From Viscum album (Eukaryota > Streptophyta > Magnoliopsida > Santalales > Viscaceae): a stretch of 64,000 bases of DNA. The notes below the pieces were generated by a model, which saw only the letters and a list, made by a program, of their open reading frames with translations, did not search any database and was not told the origin of the DNA. Position 1 is the first letter of the stretch, and each line of letters opens with the position of its first letter. Location: NCBI GenBank assembly GCA_963277665.1, contig OY728158.1:598262818-598326817 (forward strand). Direction: 5' to 3'. Both the position numbers and the translations under genes were made by a program. Shown one piece after another: positions 1 to 11,988 of the stretch.

Positions 1-280
1 ATGAGCCGGGAAACATTAATTAAATATTTCTCAATGGATATATTCTTAAATGTGAATCATTCAATACAATCAAGCTCATCTCTCTCCTTGGTTTTATTAA
101 CCAAATACCATCATCAATCACTTTCAACTTCAAAATGATATCTGGAAGAGGATACCTTTTGACATTCATGAATTCAAATATATTTTCCAGGGCACTGATC
201 CAACCTTTAACCACCACTAGATTTGATGTTTCACTAAACACTAGATGGTGAAGTTTAATTAAGTTGTCAATTGTCATCAT
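1..280 (-). pseudogene. Ty3/gypsy gag remnant (N-terminal part)
   Basis: Reading leftwards from an ATG at 278-280 there are 86 codons to a stop at about position 20. The segment HLVFSETSNLVVVKGWISAL followed by ENIFEFMNV has the layout of the conserved start of plant Ty3/gypsy gag: a 'F.G..dP..a..Wi..le.iF' block that leads the capsid domain. The primer site at 312-323 and LTR A lie just upstream in the element's own direction, so this is the 5' end of a minus-strand element that runs off the left edge. Only about 30 bases separate primer site and ATG, shorter than usual, so some leader may be deleted. The family call is by motif recognition. Confidence 0.6.
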
Positions 281-311
281 GTTCCTCTATATTAGACCTC
301 TATGTTCTTTA

Positions 312-323
312 GCATGGATTCCA
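312..323 (-). promoter_or_regulatory. Degraded primer-binding site of minus-strand gypsy element
   Basis: On the minus strand the sequence reads TGGAATCCATGC, close to the TGGTATCAGAGC complement of the initiator-Met tRNA 3' end used by most plant gypsy elements. It follows an LTR-like end (GCTATAAATAG) and precedes the gag remnant, which fits a primer site. Several mismatches make this tentative. Confidence 0.45.
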
Positions 324-326
324 CTA

Positions 327-3300
327 CTATTTATAGCTTTCATCAACTGACCCATCACCGAAAAAATTTCACAATTTTAATTCATACCATTACGAGTCAC
401 TAATTTACAAGGATATCATCCCCTTGGTTCCTTCCTACTATATCCTCCCAATAAACTCTATGGAAAACCATTCTAAAAAAACATAGTTTTGATGCAAAAA
501 CATGGAAATCTAAAAATTCTATATCATTTCATCTTAACCATTAAGTTAAATATCATAAGGGTATTCTATTATATATATCCTAAACAATAACTTTTATTAA
601 AATTTTCAATTTACACCAACCATGAGGTCCTAGACATAAAAATAACATATTTTAGTGTCTTTATACTATAATTCACTGGAATTTCTAGGGAAATTTTCAG
701 TTTCGAGTTTTATAAAAGTATTTCATAACTCATACACATCAAAACCATATTTTACAAAGTGAATTCTTATATTAAGTATCCATTTTAGCAATAATTTAAG
801 TCTTTGAAAATAAAACATTATTTCCATTCATGAAAAATATTCAAGACACTTACCTTGACTTCGTTCTTTCTCTTTACCATCCTTAAATCATGTGAAAAAA
901 ATAAAAACATGGGATAAGAACAAAAATATCCATTAGAGGAATATAAAGAAGAAATCATCTAGTTTAATGAAGAACATGAAAACCCATGAAAACCCATTTT
1001 TTAAAAATACCTTTTTACACTAAAATATCATCATTTGTCTTTAACAAATATCATTATAATACCTTTTAAAATAAAATGATTTCCATGGAAAATAATTAAC
1101 AAGGATAGAAAATCCATGTAGGTACCTTGGGAAAGCATCACATAAAACCCTTACAAAACACTTATAATTATAATAAAAATATGGTTGAATTATAATATAA
1201 TTCTCTGAAAAACATAATTTTTACCTAATGATTTGAAGCATTATCTAGGTGAACCAATTATATAAGTTTTATCAGCCTCTCATGTGAGTTATATTTGAGA
1301 TAAATCTATAGTATAAGTTGTATTGGCCTCAACCATGGCCAATAATTGACCTCAAACATTCATAAACAATTTATAATGCCCATATCATAAATAATACCCC
1401 TGAAAACTCTTTTAAATCCATGTGCACTAAAAATTCAGATATAAAAATACCAGTTTCTTTTAAAAAATATTTTTTATTACTAAAATACTAAAAAAAATTG
1501 AATAAGAGTTTCTTCATTAAATAAAACCAACAATACTTTATTTAAATTAAAACATAAAATAATTTATATTGTGGTGGTAAATTTTACTATTTCTATATAG
1601 TTTAAGATAGAACACTAATTTTTTCTTTTGTAAAGAAATTAAAAACACACTGTAAAATAGTTCCTCTTTGAAAACATTTGAATGAAAGTAGAATAAAATC
1701 CCATTTATAGTTCTCTTATGAACATAGTAATAATTTAATAAAATAAATTTAAAAACATGTACAAGGAAGATAAATATATCAAAATTAATCATTATAACAT
1801 TTTAAACGAGGTTTTAAGTTAAAGTGTCCCTTACCTCAAGTTTGAATCGTCACATACGTTATTTATCATAAAAAAGAATAAACTCAAGTAAATTATTTAC
1901 TTTATTTAGAAACATTTTTAATTTTATTATTCCCTTAATTTCACTTATTTTCATGTCATATACAATTACTTTTTCATTTAATTATACTTCAGTTTTTTCG
2001 ATTATATTCGGATCATAAGTCTAAAATAAATTTAGTAGGTGTACTGTGGTAAAATAGTTCATTATTCCATAATATCTAGAATAATAATATTTAAATAATT
2101 ATCATTTTGATTCCAAAATTTTACTTTTAAAACCAATAAATAAATATGGTTAGTAAAAATGAACTATGTTATAATCATGGAGACAGTAGGCCTTACATAT
2201 GCATGACTGATGTTTCAATTTATCAATGATTATAACAAAAAGACATTAAGTTTCATTTTATGTTTAAAAATAATTTTTATATAATTAATAACATATTATT
2301 TCAATAAATATACATATATATATCATTCATTTGATTTGGTAATTAAAAACAAATCACATTGCTTTGTGGAGGTGGTCGCCCACATGTATGCATGAAAGAT
2401 TTTACAATTTTTAAGTGAATGGAAAGGTAATAAATTATAGTTTATATTGTATTTTTATAAGGATAAATATGATATTAATATGATATGTATAAACTTATTT
2501 TTTCATTATTACCATCCATGAGAGACGGTGATGGAAAAAAAATTCCATCAATATGAGAGGCGTTCGTCCACCGTACACACGAATGGTGGTTTTGTTTCCC
2601 TTTAGATGGAAGAGTAGAGAGATATAGGTTGTTACATTAAAAAAACACCAAATTATATTAAAAATAATATTATTATTTTTTAATCATGGTTAAAGAATAT
2701 TTTAAGGATTTGGAATAATAAATAAAACAAAAACACTCATTTTAGAATGATACCTCTTCTTCAATCAATTTCTAAAGGTTTATACCAAAAGATTCTCTAG
2801 GTTTATTTCCTAATAGAACCACATATAGGATGCGAGGTGGTATGTAATTAATTGTTTTTAATATATATTTTAAGAACCAAAAGGTTTTTTATGTGGTAGG
2901 AAATGAGAATATGAGGATCTCTTTTAAAATGTAGGGGAGTGGCACTCTTGGAATTTCGTAAAATATAAAATTAATATAGATTACATTTGATGTCCATGTG
3001 GATCCGAATTGATACAATTTAAATATAATATTATTATTAGTTCATATAATCTCATATAATAAAATTTATACATGTTTGGAACTCATTTTCATCCTTATCG
3101 TATTTATTTAACCCTTCATTAACCCTTTTCACACTTACCGTGACAACAATGTTTTTTTACACTTTGAGGGTCAAAATATTTACTTAAAATAGAAAAAAAA
3201 TCCCATAAATGGGCATGGTTAATATTATAAATATATCATCATCACTGGGATGAATATAATATTTTAATTAATTTTTTATCATTTAATAAAATATTATTTT

Positions 3301-4760
3301 TTCTTAAATGTCATTAATTTCAAATTTTAGAACTATTCATTACTTTGACTTTAATGACATCAAGAAATCAAATGAAATTAGAACCAAATATTCATTAAAT
3401 CCTGAAACTATTATATGATTATATATAATTCATGTATAAAATTAATTATCTAAATTTATAATTTTTTCTATATTCTTAATATTGTTTATTTTATTTTTCC
3501 ATTAATTGAATAATTATCCTCTCAGCTTTGTGTAAAAATTTAATGTAAAAATTTATTCAATATGAATTAAAAATATGTTTCAATATAATAGATAAATCAT
3601 TTATATTTAAAAATAATATTAGTATCCATACAGATTTTTTTTATACCCATGTTAAAAAAAATATTATATTTATAAAACAAGAGTGTGACATTTTTTCCTT
3701 TTCTTTAAATAAAATAATATAATGGTTATAAACACATCCAAATGAAAAAAAGGATCTATATTAAATATTTAGGTTAATATGGATGATATTCACTCATGAA
3801 GTAAAATTTAGTTAAGGTTTATAGTCATTTTATATTCCTTATCGTTTTTTAACTTTAATTACTCGATTTACCCTTTACCTTGATAACAAAACTACTAAGG
3901 TTGCCATTCATATTACCTAAAAATACAATAGACCTATTTAATAAATTTGTAAAAACTAATTTCAAATTTTGAATACATTTCTAAATATTTAATTTAAATA
4001 ATTAGAGGAATTTAATTTAAAATTAAACCATAAAAACGCGATAACAAACATGTGTTTAGATGAATGCCCTTTTTAATGTAAAAATGTTTTTATAATAAAT
4101 ACAAGTATAAATATAATTTTAAAAAATAATAATTGTATTTTTTTTTAAATAAAAATTAACTATTTAAATTTCTAAACTCATCAAAAAATATAATTTAACA
4201 TCATAGATAAATGAAAAGAAATTCAATTTTTTATAACAAAATCAGTATTTTTCACTATTCAATAAAAAAATAATATTTTTTTTAAAATCTAAAAAATTAT
4301 TCTTATGATTTTTTTGAAATTTTTATTTCTAAAATTAAATTCAGATTTTTAAATTCAAATTCTATGATTTCAAAATTAAACATTTAGATAACACATTATA
4401 GGAAAGAAGTATAATAGAACTATTTAATTTTTTATTTAAAATTTAAGTAATATATATATAATGAATATAACTATCTAATTCAACAATATTATAAATATAA
4501 AAATTATTTATTCCATAATTAAGATGTTTTTTATAAATATTTTCAATTTTAAATATAACCAATAAATTATAATAATCGAAAAAGAAGTTGCAAAGATTTG
4601 GAACATTTTAGTATTTGAGAAATATTTCATCAATATGGTTGACCATTTCAATTCCAAGGAGGGTCATTGGATGAATATTTTGGTTGATTTTTTCACTATT
4701 TTTAGATAAGTTTCATTCCCACCAAAACCCATCAAAGTCTTCCAATGAAGTTTTTTTTTT
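327..4760 (-). mobile_element. Long LTR 'A' (5' LTR of minus-strand gypsy element)
   Basis: Read on the minus strand this region matches LTRs B and C (plus) and D and E (minus) by eye. Shared landmarks are the block around 2940 (minus strand CCAAGAGTGCCACTCCCC, like CAAGTGTGTCACTCACCCC just before the TATA box of LTR B), the sub-repeats at 2170-2600, and the block near 850-890 that also occurs near 27540 in LTR D. It lies upstream of the gag remnant in element orientation, so it is the 5' LTR. A segment near 3080-3150 recurs near 3830-3900, so A carries an extra internal duplication. The right edge is uncertain (between about 4.0 and 4.9 kb). No intact gene lies inside. Confidence 0.55.
2170..2600 (-). 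repeat. ~190-200-bp tandem sub-repeats inside LTR A
   Basis: Three diverged units (near 2180, 2370 and 2560) each carry a CG-containing core of the type GTGTACGGTGGACGAACGCC (minus strand), spaced about 190 bases apart. The same core repeats in LTR B (7400-8090) and LTR C (24120-24570), and occurs once in each of LTRs D and E. It is a family-specific block between TATA box and U5. Confidence 0.5.
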
Positions 4761-5980
4761 AAAAAAATCATTTATGCTCATAAAAGTAACTATTTTCCAT
4801 GTAATAAGAAAACAAGTTGGAATTTATTAAAATAAACATCTCAACTCCAATTCACCCTTCATTAAAATAACCCCCTCACATCAATATAACATCATTCTAA
4901 AATTATATTTTAAATTCTAATATAAACCACAATAATGGGGAATAAAAATGTGGATGCGAAATAATAATAAACAGTTTATCACTTAGCAAAACAAGTTATT
5001 TCCCTTTGAAATGCTTATAAAATCATGATATCAAATTTTAATAATTCACAGTTAATTATTACCAAAAATAAAATTCATGTATTTCATAGTAAAATATATT
5101 CAATATTTTATTGAACACATAACATGCATAAAAATATTTTGAGAAAAATATTATATAAAGATGATATGGATACGCCCCAAAGCCTTTACACAGGAGATGT
5201 GTTTTGATCTATATCATAAAGTGATGTATAAATATATCATTTGGTGTGACATTAATAACCAAGGTTTTTTTATATTCCCTAGTTAATAATATCAATTTAT
5301 AAAATACTCAAATATTATATGTATTCCTATGAAATAGTTATTGATCACTAAGGATATCGAAAGACCATATCTGCCTTTTCTAGTGTGCGATGCATCGAAA
5401 TGTCATATCCAACAATTTTATTATATCATAATTGTATTTTCATTTTATTACATTTCACTACCTTTCAATGAATCATATATTATTATTAATTTCTCAAGGA
5501 AAAACATGCATTTGAAGCATATCATTAACATTCAGATCACTTCCACTATAAGCTATCATTTAATGAGGAGTTACCTCTAATGTAACATTTAATAAGTTCA
5601 TTATTAATGAATGAGATACATGAGTGAGATGATTTTTTTAATCACTATTTTCAATGGATGAATAAATGTGATAGTAATCTTGGATTATATTTATAGATTT
5701 ATAAAATCAATATCATATGATGGAAATAATGTCTGTGTGTGTGTGTTTTCATGATGCTTAACCGAGACTCCCCATCACATGAAGATATATTTCTCATACA
5801 TCATTTATATCATGAAATATTATCTAATCGTAGATAATGAATAGTTTAATTCATATGGTGATTGATATAGTCAGCATGTTGATAAATTTGATGGTTGGAA
5901 TTCGAATGCCATGAAATTTTAAAATATGAACATCATATTCGAGGGAATGTATGACACACAACACCCAATATAATATAAAA
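4761..5980. other. Unassigned AT-rich stretch
   Basis: There is no recognisable gene, RNA or transposon protein here. The longest open frame (5341-5580, plus, 79 codons) has no family resemblance and no codon bias I can see. A short GT run lies at about 5735-5748. The stretch separates LTR A from the start of LTR B and could be flanking DNA or an unrecognised, very decayed repeat. Confidence 0.4.
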
Positions 5981-7079
5981 TATAACATCTCGAGACATAA
6001 TGATATATTTACTATTTTAAATAAATTCAATATATTATATAGTTTTAAATGCATGAATCACTGATTTTATCATGAATTTCATGGAATGAGTTTCTTCGAT
6101 ATCGTATTTTATACGCAAGTCTAAGTTTTACTGGACACTAATTCATTCTAAGTATAATTATTTTATATGATATTTGTTTCTTAGACATTAGAATGGGGGT
6201 ATAATAGGATTAACTAAATTAATAAAAAATATATTTTACAGAAGTTATAATTAATTTATGGGTTGTTTAAAATAAAAATCAACTGAAATAAAAAATCAGT
6301 GTTTTTTGAAAAATATTATTTTTTTCTAATAGACAGTTTGATCATGCTAGGCGCATATAAATTAAAATGGATTTTTAACACATTTATAAAATTTAATTGA
6401 AATTTTAAACATCATTTTTTGAAAATATAATACTAATATTATCTTAGAGTGAGTTTTTGGGACTTTTCTAAGAGGATTCATTTTTTGATTAATTGTGAGA
6501 AATACTATATTTTAATTGAAAACTACATTTTTCTCAAAATAATTTATATTGTTAAATTATATTTATAACTAATTTTAATGTAAAAAATATTTCAATTATA
6601 CATATATTGATCCAATATATGGAATTTTAATCATTTTCATATTGAGTTTAGATATAAAAAATTTGTAAAATTTTGAACATTTTCTGTTTAGAAACTCTCT
6701 TTCTCATCCCGTATGTGCGATTAATTTAAAATTAAAATTTGAAACTTCTGTTAGTTGAATTGAAAAAATGGATTAAATATTTAAAATAATAATAATTTTT
6801 ATTATATAATAATTTGCTTAATTTCTTAAAATAAATGTTGGTGAAAAAAGTTAAAATTAATTACAGTTGTTAAGGTAAAAATGAGCTTACTTAGTGGTTA
6901 AACATAGAATATAAGGTGTAATAATGAACCAAAACATGTCCCAAACCCATTTCATGGAAATATATAGACCTTATAGGCTATATTATATATATTTTACCAT
7001 TATTGGGGCCTGGTAAAATTACAAAAAGGTTGATGGAATTCACTCTTTAAAAAATTGCAAGTGTGTCACTCACCCCACT

Positions 7080-7087
7080 TATAAAAG
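7080..7087 (+). promoter_or_regulatory. TATA box of LTR B
   Basis: TATAAAAG lies in the context CACTTATAAAAGGCC, about 1.1 kb from the LTR start and just after the conserved CAAGTGTGTCACTCACCCC block. LTR C has TATATAAG in the same context at 23793-23800. The conserved position in both LTRs supports a pol II promoter at the U3/R boundary. Confidence 0.6.
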
Positions 7088-7399
7088 GCCACCCTTATCC
7101 TCCAAACATCACACCTTCAAACCACATTAAATATTCCAATAAATTCCCAAATAACATACTAAATTCAATATCAACATATTATAATTCTTATTTTGGGAAC
7201 AAATATGCCATTTTAATTCATCAAATTAAACATAATAAGGATACATGAAGAAGAGGTAGTGTTATTCAATGAGGATCATTATTTTACTTCTTTCTCCAAT
7301 TCATTCAATTTTAATTAAACCATACTGATTTAATAACCTCATTATACTCAATTTTAGGGGGTTTTTTTAATAATTTCATTAACTTCAACCATTTACACT

Positions 7400-8090
7400 T
7401 CAATCAAATGGATTACAAAATCATCATTCGTGTGTACAACAGACTACCACCTCGCAAATTGATGTCATTCGTTTTTCCATTTCCACCTCTAAAGGTTGGG
7501 TATGATGATGAATATAAAGTATATATATGATATTTATAACATATTTATACCTATGGGGTCATTATATTATATATATATATATATATATATCTTTTTATCT
7601 ACTATTACATAGGATACATGATAACATCGCTCATGTGTACGGTGGACTATCGCATCGCAATGTGATGTTATTCATCTTTCATTAACACTTCACATGGAAG
7701 GTGATAAAGATAAATTTAATGATTATATGTGATATACATGACATAATTATGATATTAATTAAAAATTTATCATTATATAAAGATAATATATATCATTTCA
7801 TTTCTTTCCATTTCACTCACATAAAGATGATAACATTTTTCGTGTATGTGTGGACTAGCGCCATAAACAAAGCAATGTGACTCTTTTTTATCACCACACT
7901 AAATGGATGATATATATATATTAAAATAAATAATATAGTAATTATTATATCATTATAATTTTTTAATGTTAATATATTTTTCACTTCTTTTTAATAATGT
8001 TCATCAAAAAAATAGAAATGTTACTCATGCGTACGTACCACCTACAATCACTCTGATCGTAACATACTTCATTTTTCATATAAAAACATT
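7400..8090 (+). repeat. Four ~200-bp tandem sub-repeats in LTR B
   Basis: Units centred near 7430, 7640, 7840 and 8030 each contain a variant of GTGTACGGTGGACTACC followed by a CGCAAAGCGATGT-like stretch and an ATTCATTTTTC stretch. They are diverged but clearly aligned. LTR C has three equivalent units, so copy number differs between the two LTRs of one element. Confidence 0.6.
7565..7591 (+). repeat. AT dinucleotide microsatellite
   Basis: A near-pure run of alternating TA/AT lies between two sub-repeat units of LTR B. It is a simple-sequence tract with no further function visible. Confidence 0.85.
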
Positions 8091-8384
8091 AATGACTGGT
8101 TTTAAAAGTAAAATTAATGTAAAAATATGATAATTATTTCATTAGAATATATAATTCTATAATATGGACCAGAATTGGAACTTTTATAACAAAACACGCA
8201 TGATAAAACAAGGCAATTAACACCCAAAACAATGAAATTAATGAAATAATATTAAAAAATGGGTAATAAAATTTTATAAAAGGGGAATATGTGATACAAT
8301 AAACATCAATATGGTTATATAATAAGTTAATAACATGTTTATAACCACTATATATGAGTTTAAATCAGGTTCAATGAAATTGAG

Positions 8385-9010
8385 ATGTAAGTTAAGAGAT
8401 TCCATCACAATGTCATTTCATTGAGGCATATAGTATTGTTACGAACCTAATTTATTTTATATGGTGTATATAATAACCCTTTTAAATTTAATATCATTAA
8501 TAGATAATTATTAATGGTATTATAGGTTTCAATTTCAATTATTTTATATAAGTAGATTGGAATTAAATGTTTCCTAGTGGTAAGGGATTTTGTCACAATT
8601 TCATTTCAATGAGGCATATTGTATTGTTATGTGAATAATTAAATTTATATGGTTAATATACTTCAAATATGACATGTAATATCATATATAAGTCATTATT
8701 GAAGTTATTATATGATTTAATTTGAATTATTTTAACTCTGGTTATTTGAATTAAATGTTACCAAGTGGCAAAGGATTTCGTCTCCATTTCATTTCATTGA
8801 GTAATATTGTATTATTATACACCTAATTTCCTTTATATAGTATATATAATTACCCTTTGTCATTTAATATCCTGAATAATTAAATTTTAATGGTATTTCA
8901 AGTTTTAATTTGAATTAATTCATCTTAGGATATTAAAATTAAAAGTACCATGTGGTAAAAAATTTATTCACTCAAATTTTGTTCATTATGTTAAACATAA
9001 AATTCATTGG
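8385..9010 (+). repeat. ~187-bp tandem array in LTR B
   Basis: Three clear units and a weaker fourth start near 8392, 8577, 8764 and 8948. Each opens with a GGTAAGGGATTTTGTCACAA-type block, then a TCATTTCATTGAGGCATAT block and a TATTGTTATG..CCTAA block. LTR C carries two to three equivalent units at 24890-25350 (for example TTTGAGACACCAGTTTTGTT). The array is separate from the GTGTACGGTGGAC sub-repeats. Confidence 0.65.
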
Positions 9011-11014
9011 TTATGTCATCTTAAAATTATTCTCACATTTAAATTTTATCACCATTTGTTGTATTTAAAACATTTTAGGTGGATTTATATCTAATACATA
9101 TAATTTATTCATATACTAATTCTCACTTCAATGTTATGATCTTTTTATGGGTTATTTCAGAATATCATTATTATTGAGATTGTTTATTATTAAATTACAG
9201 TTTAAGGATATAAGTTGATAATAATTTATTAAAACCATTAATTTTAATCTCCTTTGAATATTCATTATCATATCTAAATAATATCACCACTTTTCCAATA
9301 TTTGTTTCTTAAAATTCTCTACAAAATGTTTTAAATAAAATTCGACTTCATTTCTATCATCACTCAGAAATATGTTTCCTTCCAAAACCATGTTTTCTAA
9401 AAAATGTTTTCAAAAGTTTTGTAACATTTAAAAATAATTTATAAAAATAATTTTTATCCACTTTTAGTATTTAAAAAATTCAAAGTAATCTAATTTAGTT
9501 TTTAAATAATGTCTGTTTTGATTTTACAAAAAATGTGAAAAAATTATTATTATATTTTTATGAATAATGAATTTTTATAACCTTTTTTTAAGAAAAAGAA
9601 ATGATATTTATAACATGTAATAAATTACACACTAACATAATTTTAATTTCTTTAAAGCTTCCTTTGAATTTTTATGATTTTATTTTTAATGAATTTTTTT
9701 CAAAGAAAAGGATTCTTAATTTTTTTTCAAAATTGAATGAATATTTTCCTCATGAACATTTACAAATATATTTTTATGTTATGTATATTAATAAATAAAA
9801 AAATAATTTATACTTACTCCAATTGGTATATGTTTTATTGATACTATCCATATTCTTCCTTTGGATGTTTTATGATAGTTTTGACCAAGGATAGTACTAA
9901 CAATTTATTCCTTTTTTCATTTGTGTAGTCATTAACTTCCCCTTGGATTACTCACCTCCCTATGATCATTGTTTGTTAAAGTTACAATATATATACATAT
10001 TATTTATCATGGATATTTTTATTACTTAAACTGTATATCATTTCACCATATATTATTCTATATTTAATTTAATTTTTTTATATAAAGAAATATTTATGAA
10101 TATATATTCTTTACTCAATTCATATATTTAATAAGGCATATTGTTTATGAATTAAATCTATTATTTGATATTTGATAAATTATTTGGACAGGTATGAAAT
10201 GTGTGGGGCCTATTTATAGATATCCCCTTGATGCCTTAGTATTCTAATGGGATGAATTAGTTGGCTAGCCTCAGCTGAGTAGATTTTTACCCAGTGCGTT
10301 TTAAACTATCTTATGAACATTATTGATGGTAAAGGTATAATGTACCTGGGAAACATAGAATCCAATTATTAAGAATTTAATTCATTCAGTATTTATTTAT
10401 TAATATCCAAGATATTTTCCCTATGATATTATCTCTGGATACATTTCATTCTCATTTATTGATTATATGGAAAGTTTTCTCATTTATTTACTTTACCATG
10501 TTTATTATTGCTTATATATTCATAAAGTAAAGTTATTTAGATAGAATGTGTTTTTAGATATTTAAATTTCCATATTTATTATTATACAAGAGATTTTCTC
10601 ATTGATATTATCACTGGAGGAACTTCCTTCATATTTTAATGATGATATGGAATATGTGTTCAGTTATTAACTTTCCATATTGATTATGATTATTGATTCA
10701 TGAATGATTTTTCAATCTTAACACTTATTAAAAAATTTATCTCACCTTTGTTTTGTTTCCTTTCCCTAATATTTAATAATGTTTATTTTAACAGATATGA
10801 AATAATTTTCTAGAGTTAATAAATTTATTCTATTATTGAAAAAAAAATATTTTATAATTTTTATATTCAAATGTAATGTAGGACTCATGTATGTATCTAG
10901 TTTTCCAAGAAAACTAAACTATTTAGTCCTTCAGGATGTGTTTTCGTGTATATTATGCCAATTTAATGAAGTACGACACTGACTTTGGGCTGTTGGGGTC
11001 AGGGTCAATATAGT

Positions 11015-11026
11015 TGGAATCAGAGA
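11015..11026 (+). promoter_or_regulatory. Primer-binding site of the composite gypsy element
   Basis: TGGAATCAGAGA begins two bases after the LTR B end and differs from the initiator-Met tRNA complement TGGTATCAGAGC at two positions. It is the usual plant gypsy primer and fixes the plus orientation and the 3' border of LTR B. Confidence 0.65.
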
Positions 11027-11040
11027 AAGTTCTATAGAAA

Positions 11041-11460
11041 CCATGGGAACTATATTTAGGAAATCCTAGATTAAGGAACATAAAACTAAGTCATATTTTG
11101 ATAATAAGTATAGAATAACATCCTAATTTTTTTTAAGATAGAGACTGCGTGGTTTTTGCTTGAAATACATCCATGTATGTAAAGTATAAGTGGATGTGGT
11201 TCTAGAACACATGTACATTGTGGTAATAAGTTAAAAAAGGTTGTGTCAGTATTTACTTGAATGTTACCTAATATATGAAAATGGGCCTTACTGTGCACCT
11301 AGTTCTACACTACTGTGATATATGATTATGATAATCTATACATTCATTAAAAACCATTATAAAGGACTTGGATAAATGATAAAAACCAATGACCTATGGT
11401 AAACCCTCGACCAAGGAAATACCTTTGTTTAAAAAATAGATGAAGTATTTATGTATGGGG
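11041..11460 (+). repeat. Leader segment, copy 1
   Basis: This 5' leader follows the LTR B primer site. It reappears in diverged form at 14110-14500: both contain TATGAAAATGGGCCTTACTG followed by a G/C, then GCACCTAGTT. Short minus-strand open frames in each copy look alike only because of this DNA duplication. No gene is evident. The following 11464-11988 is AT-rich and contains CCCTATAAATCCC and CATATAAAAG TATA-like motifs near 11760-11780, suggesting a fragment of yet another LTR. Confidence 0.55.
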
Positions 11461-11988
11461 ATTCAATAAATAAATTGTTTAATAATTTTTACAAATGGTA
11501 TTTTTAACGACCTGAATTATTATAAATAAAATTCCACATTCATTTTTATTAAATGTGTTATTATATAATATGCTTATCAAAAACTCATGAAATTATTTTG
11601 TCTTATTATGACCATTGGATTTTGATGTACATTATGTATTATTATCATTTATAATATATCCATTTAAAAGTGATCACATGATTAGAATAATAATAGGTTT
11701 TTGACAAATCCAATTATCATGGAGAAAGGAAATGGTGTCCTCAATCAATTGAAATGTACCCTATAAATCCCACATATAAAAGCTTCCAAGGGAGATAGTA
11801 TTTCTAGGATTTTACCCTCATCAAGCCTAATATAATATCCAAAAACTTAATAATGAGAGAAACCATTTATGGGAGAAGTTCAATCTCATTGAGATCACAT
11901 CCCAAACCATGTTTATGGAACCACCCCATTAATGTCCCACCATGGTACACCCAACCCTTTGGGTGTTTGTGGTTGTATTAAAGGGTCA

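Larger units (their letters stand above)
5981..11012 (+). repeat. LTR 'B', 5' LTR of the composite gypsy element
   Basis: It begins at the sequence matching the start of LTR C and ends with GGGTCAATATA two bases before a primer-like site. In order it holds an AT-rich U3 of about 1.1 kb, a TATA box at 7080-7087, four ~200-bp sub-repeats, a second tandem array of ~187-bp units, and a U5 with an ACTCACC-like / TTCCTTTCCCTA motif near 10745-10775 that LTR C also has near 26570-26610. At about 5.0 kb it is longer than LTR C, mostly because of extra repeat units. Confidence 0.65.

Noticed and set aside
5341..5580. 79-codon plus-strand frame in the unassigned stretch
   Set aside because: No similarity, no promoter or splice context; length is within chance for this region.
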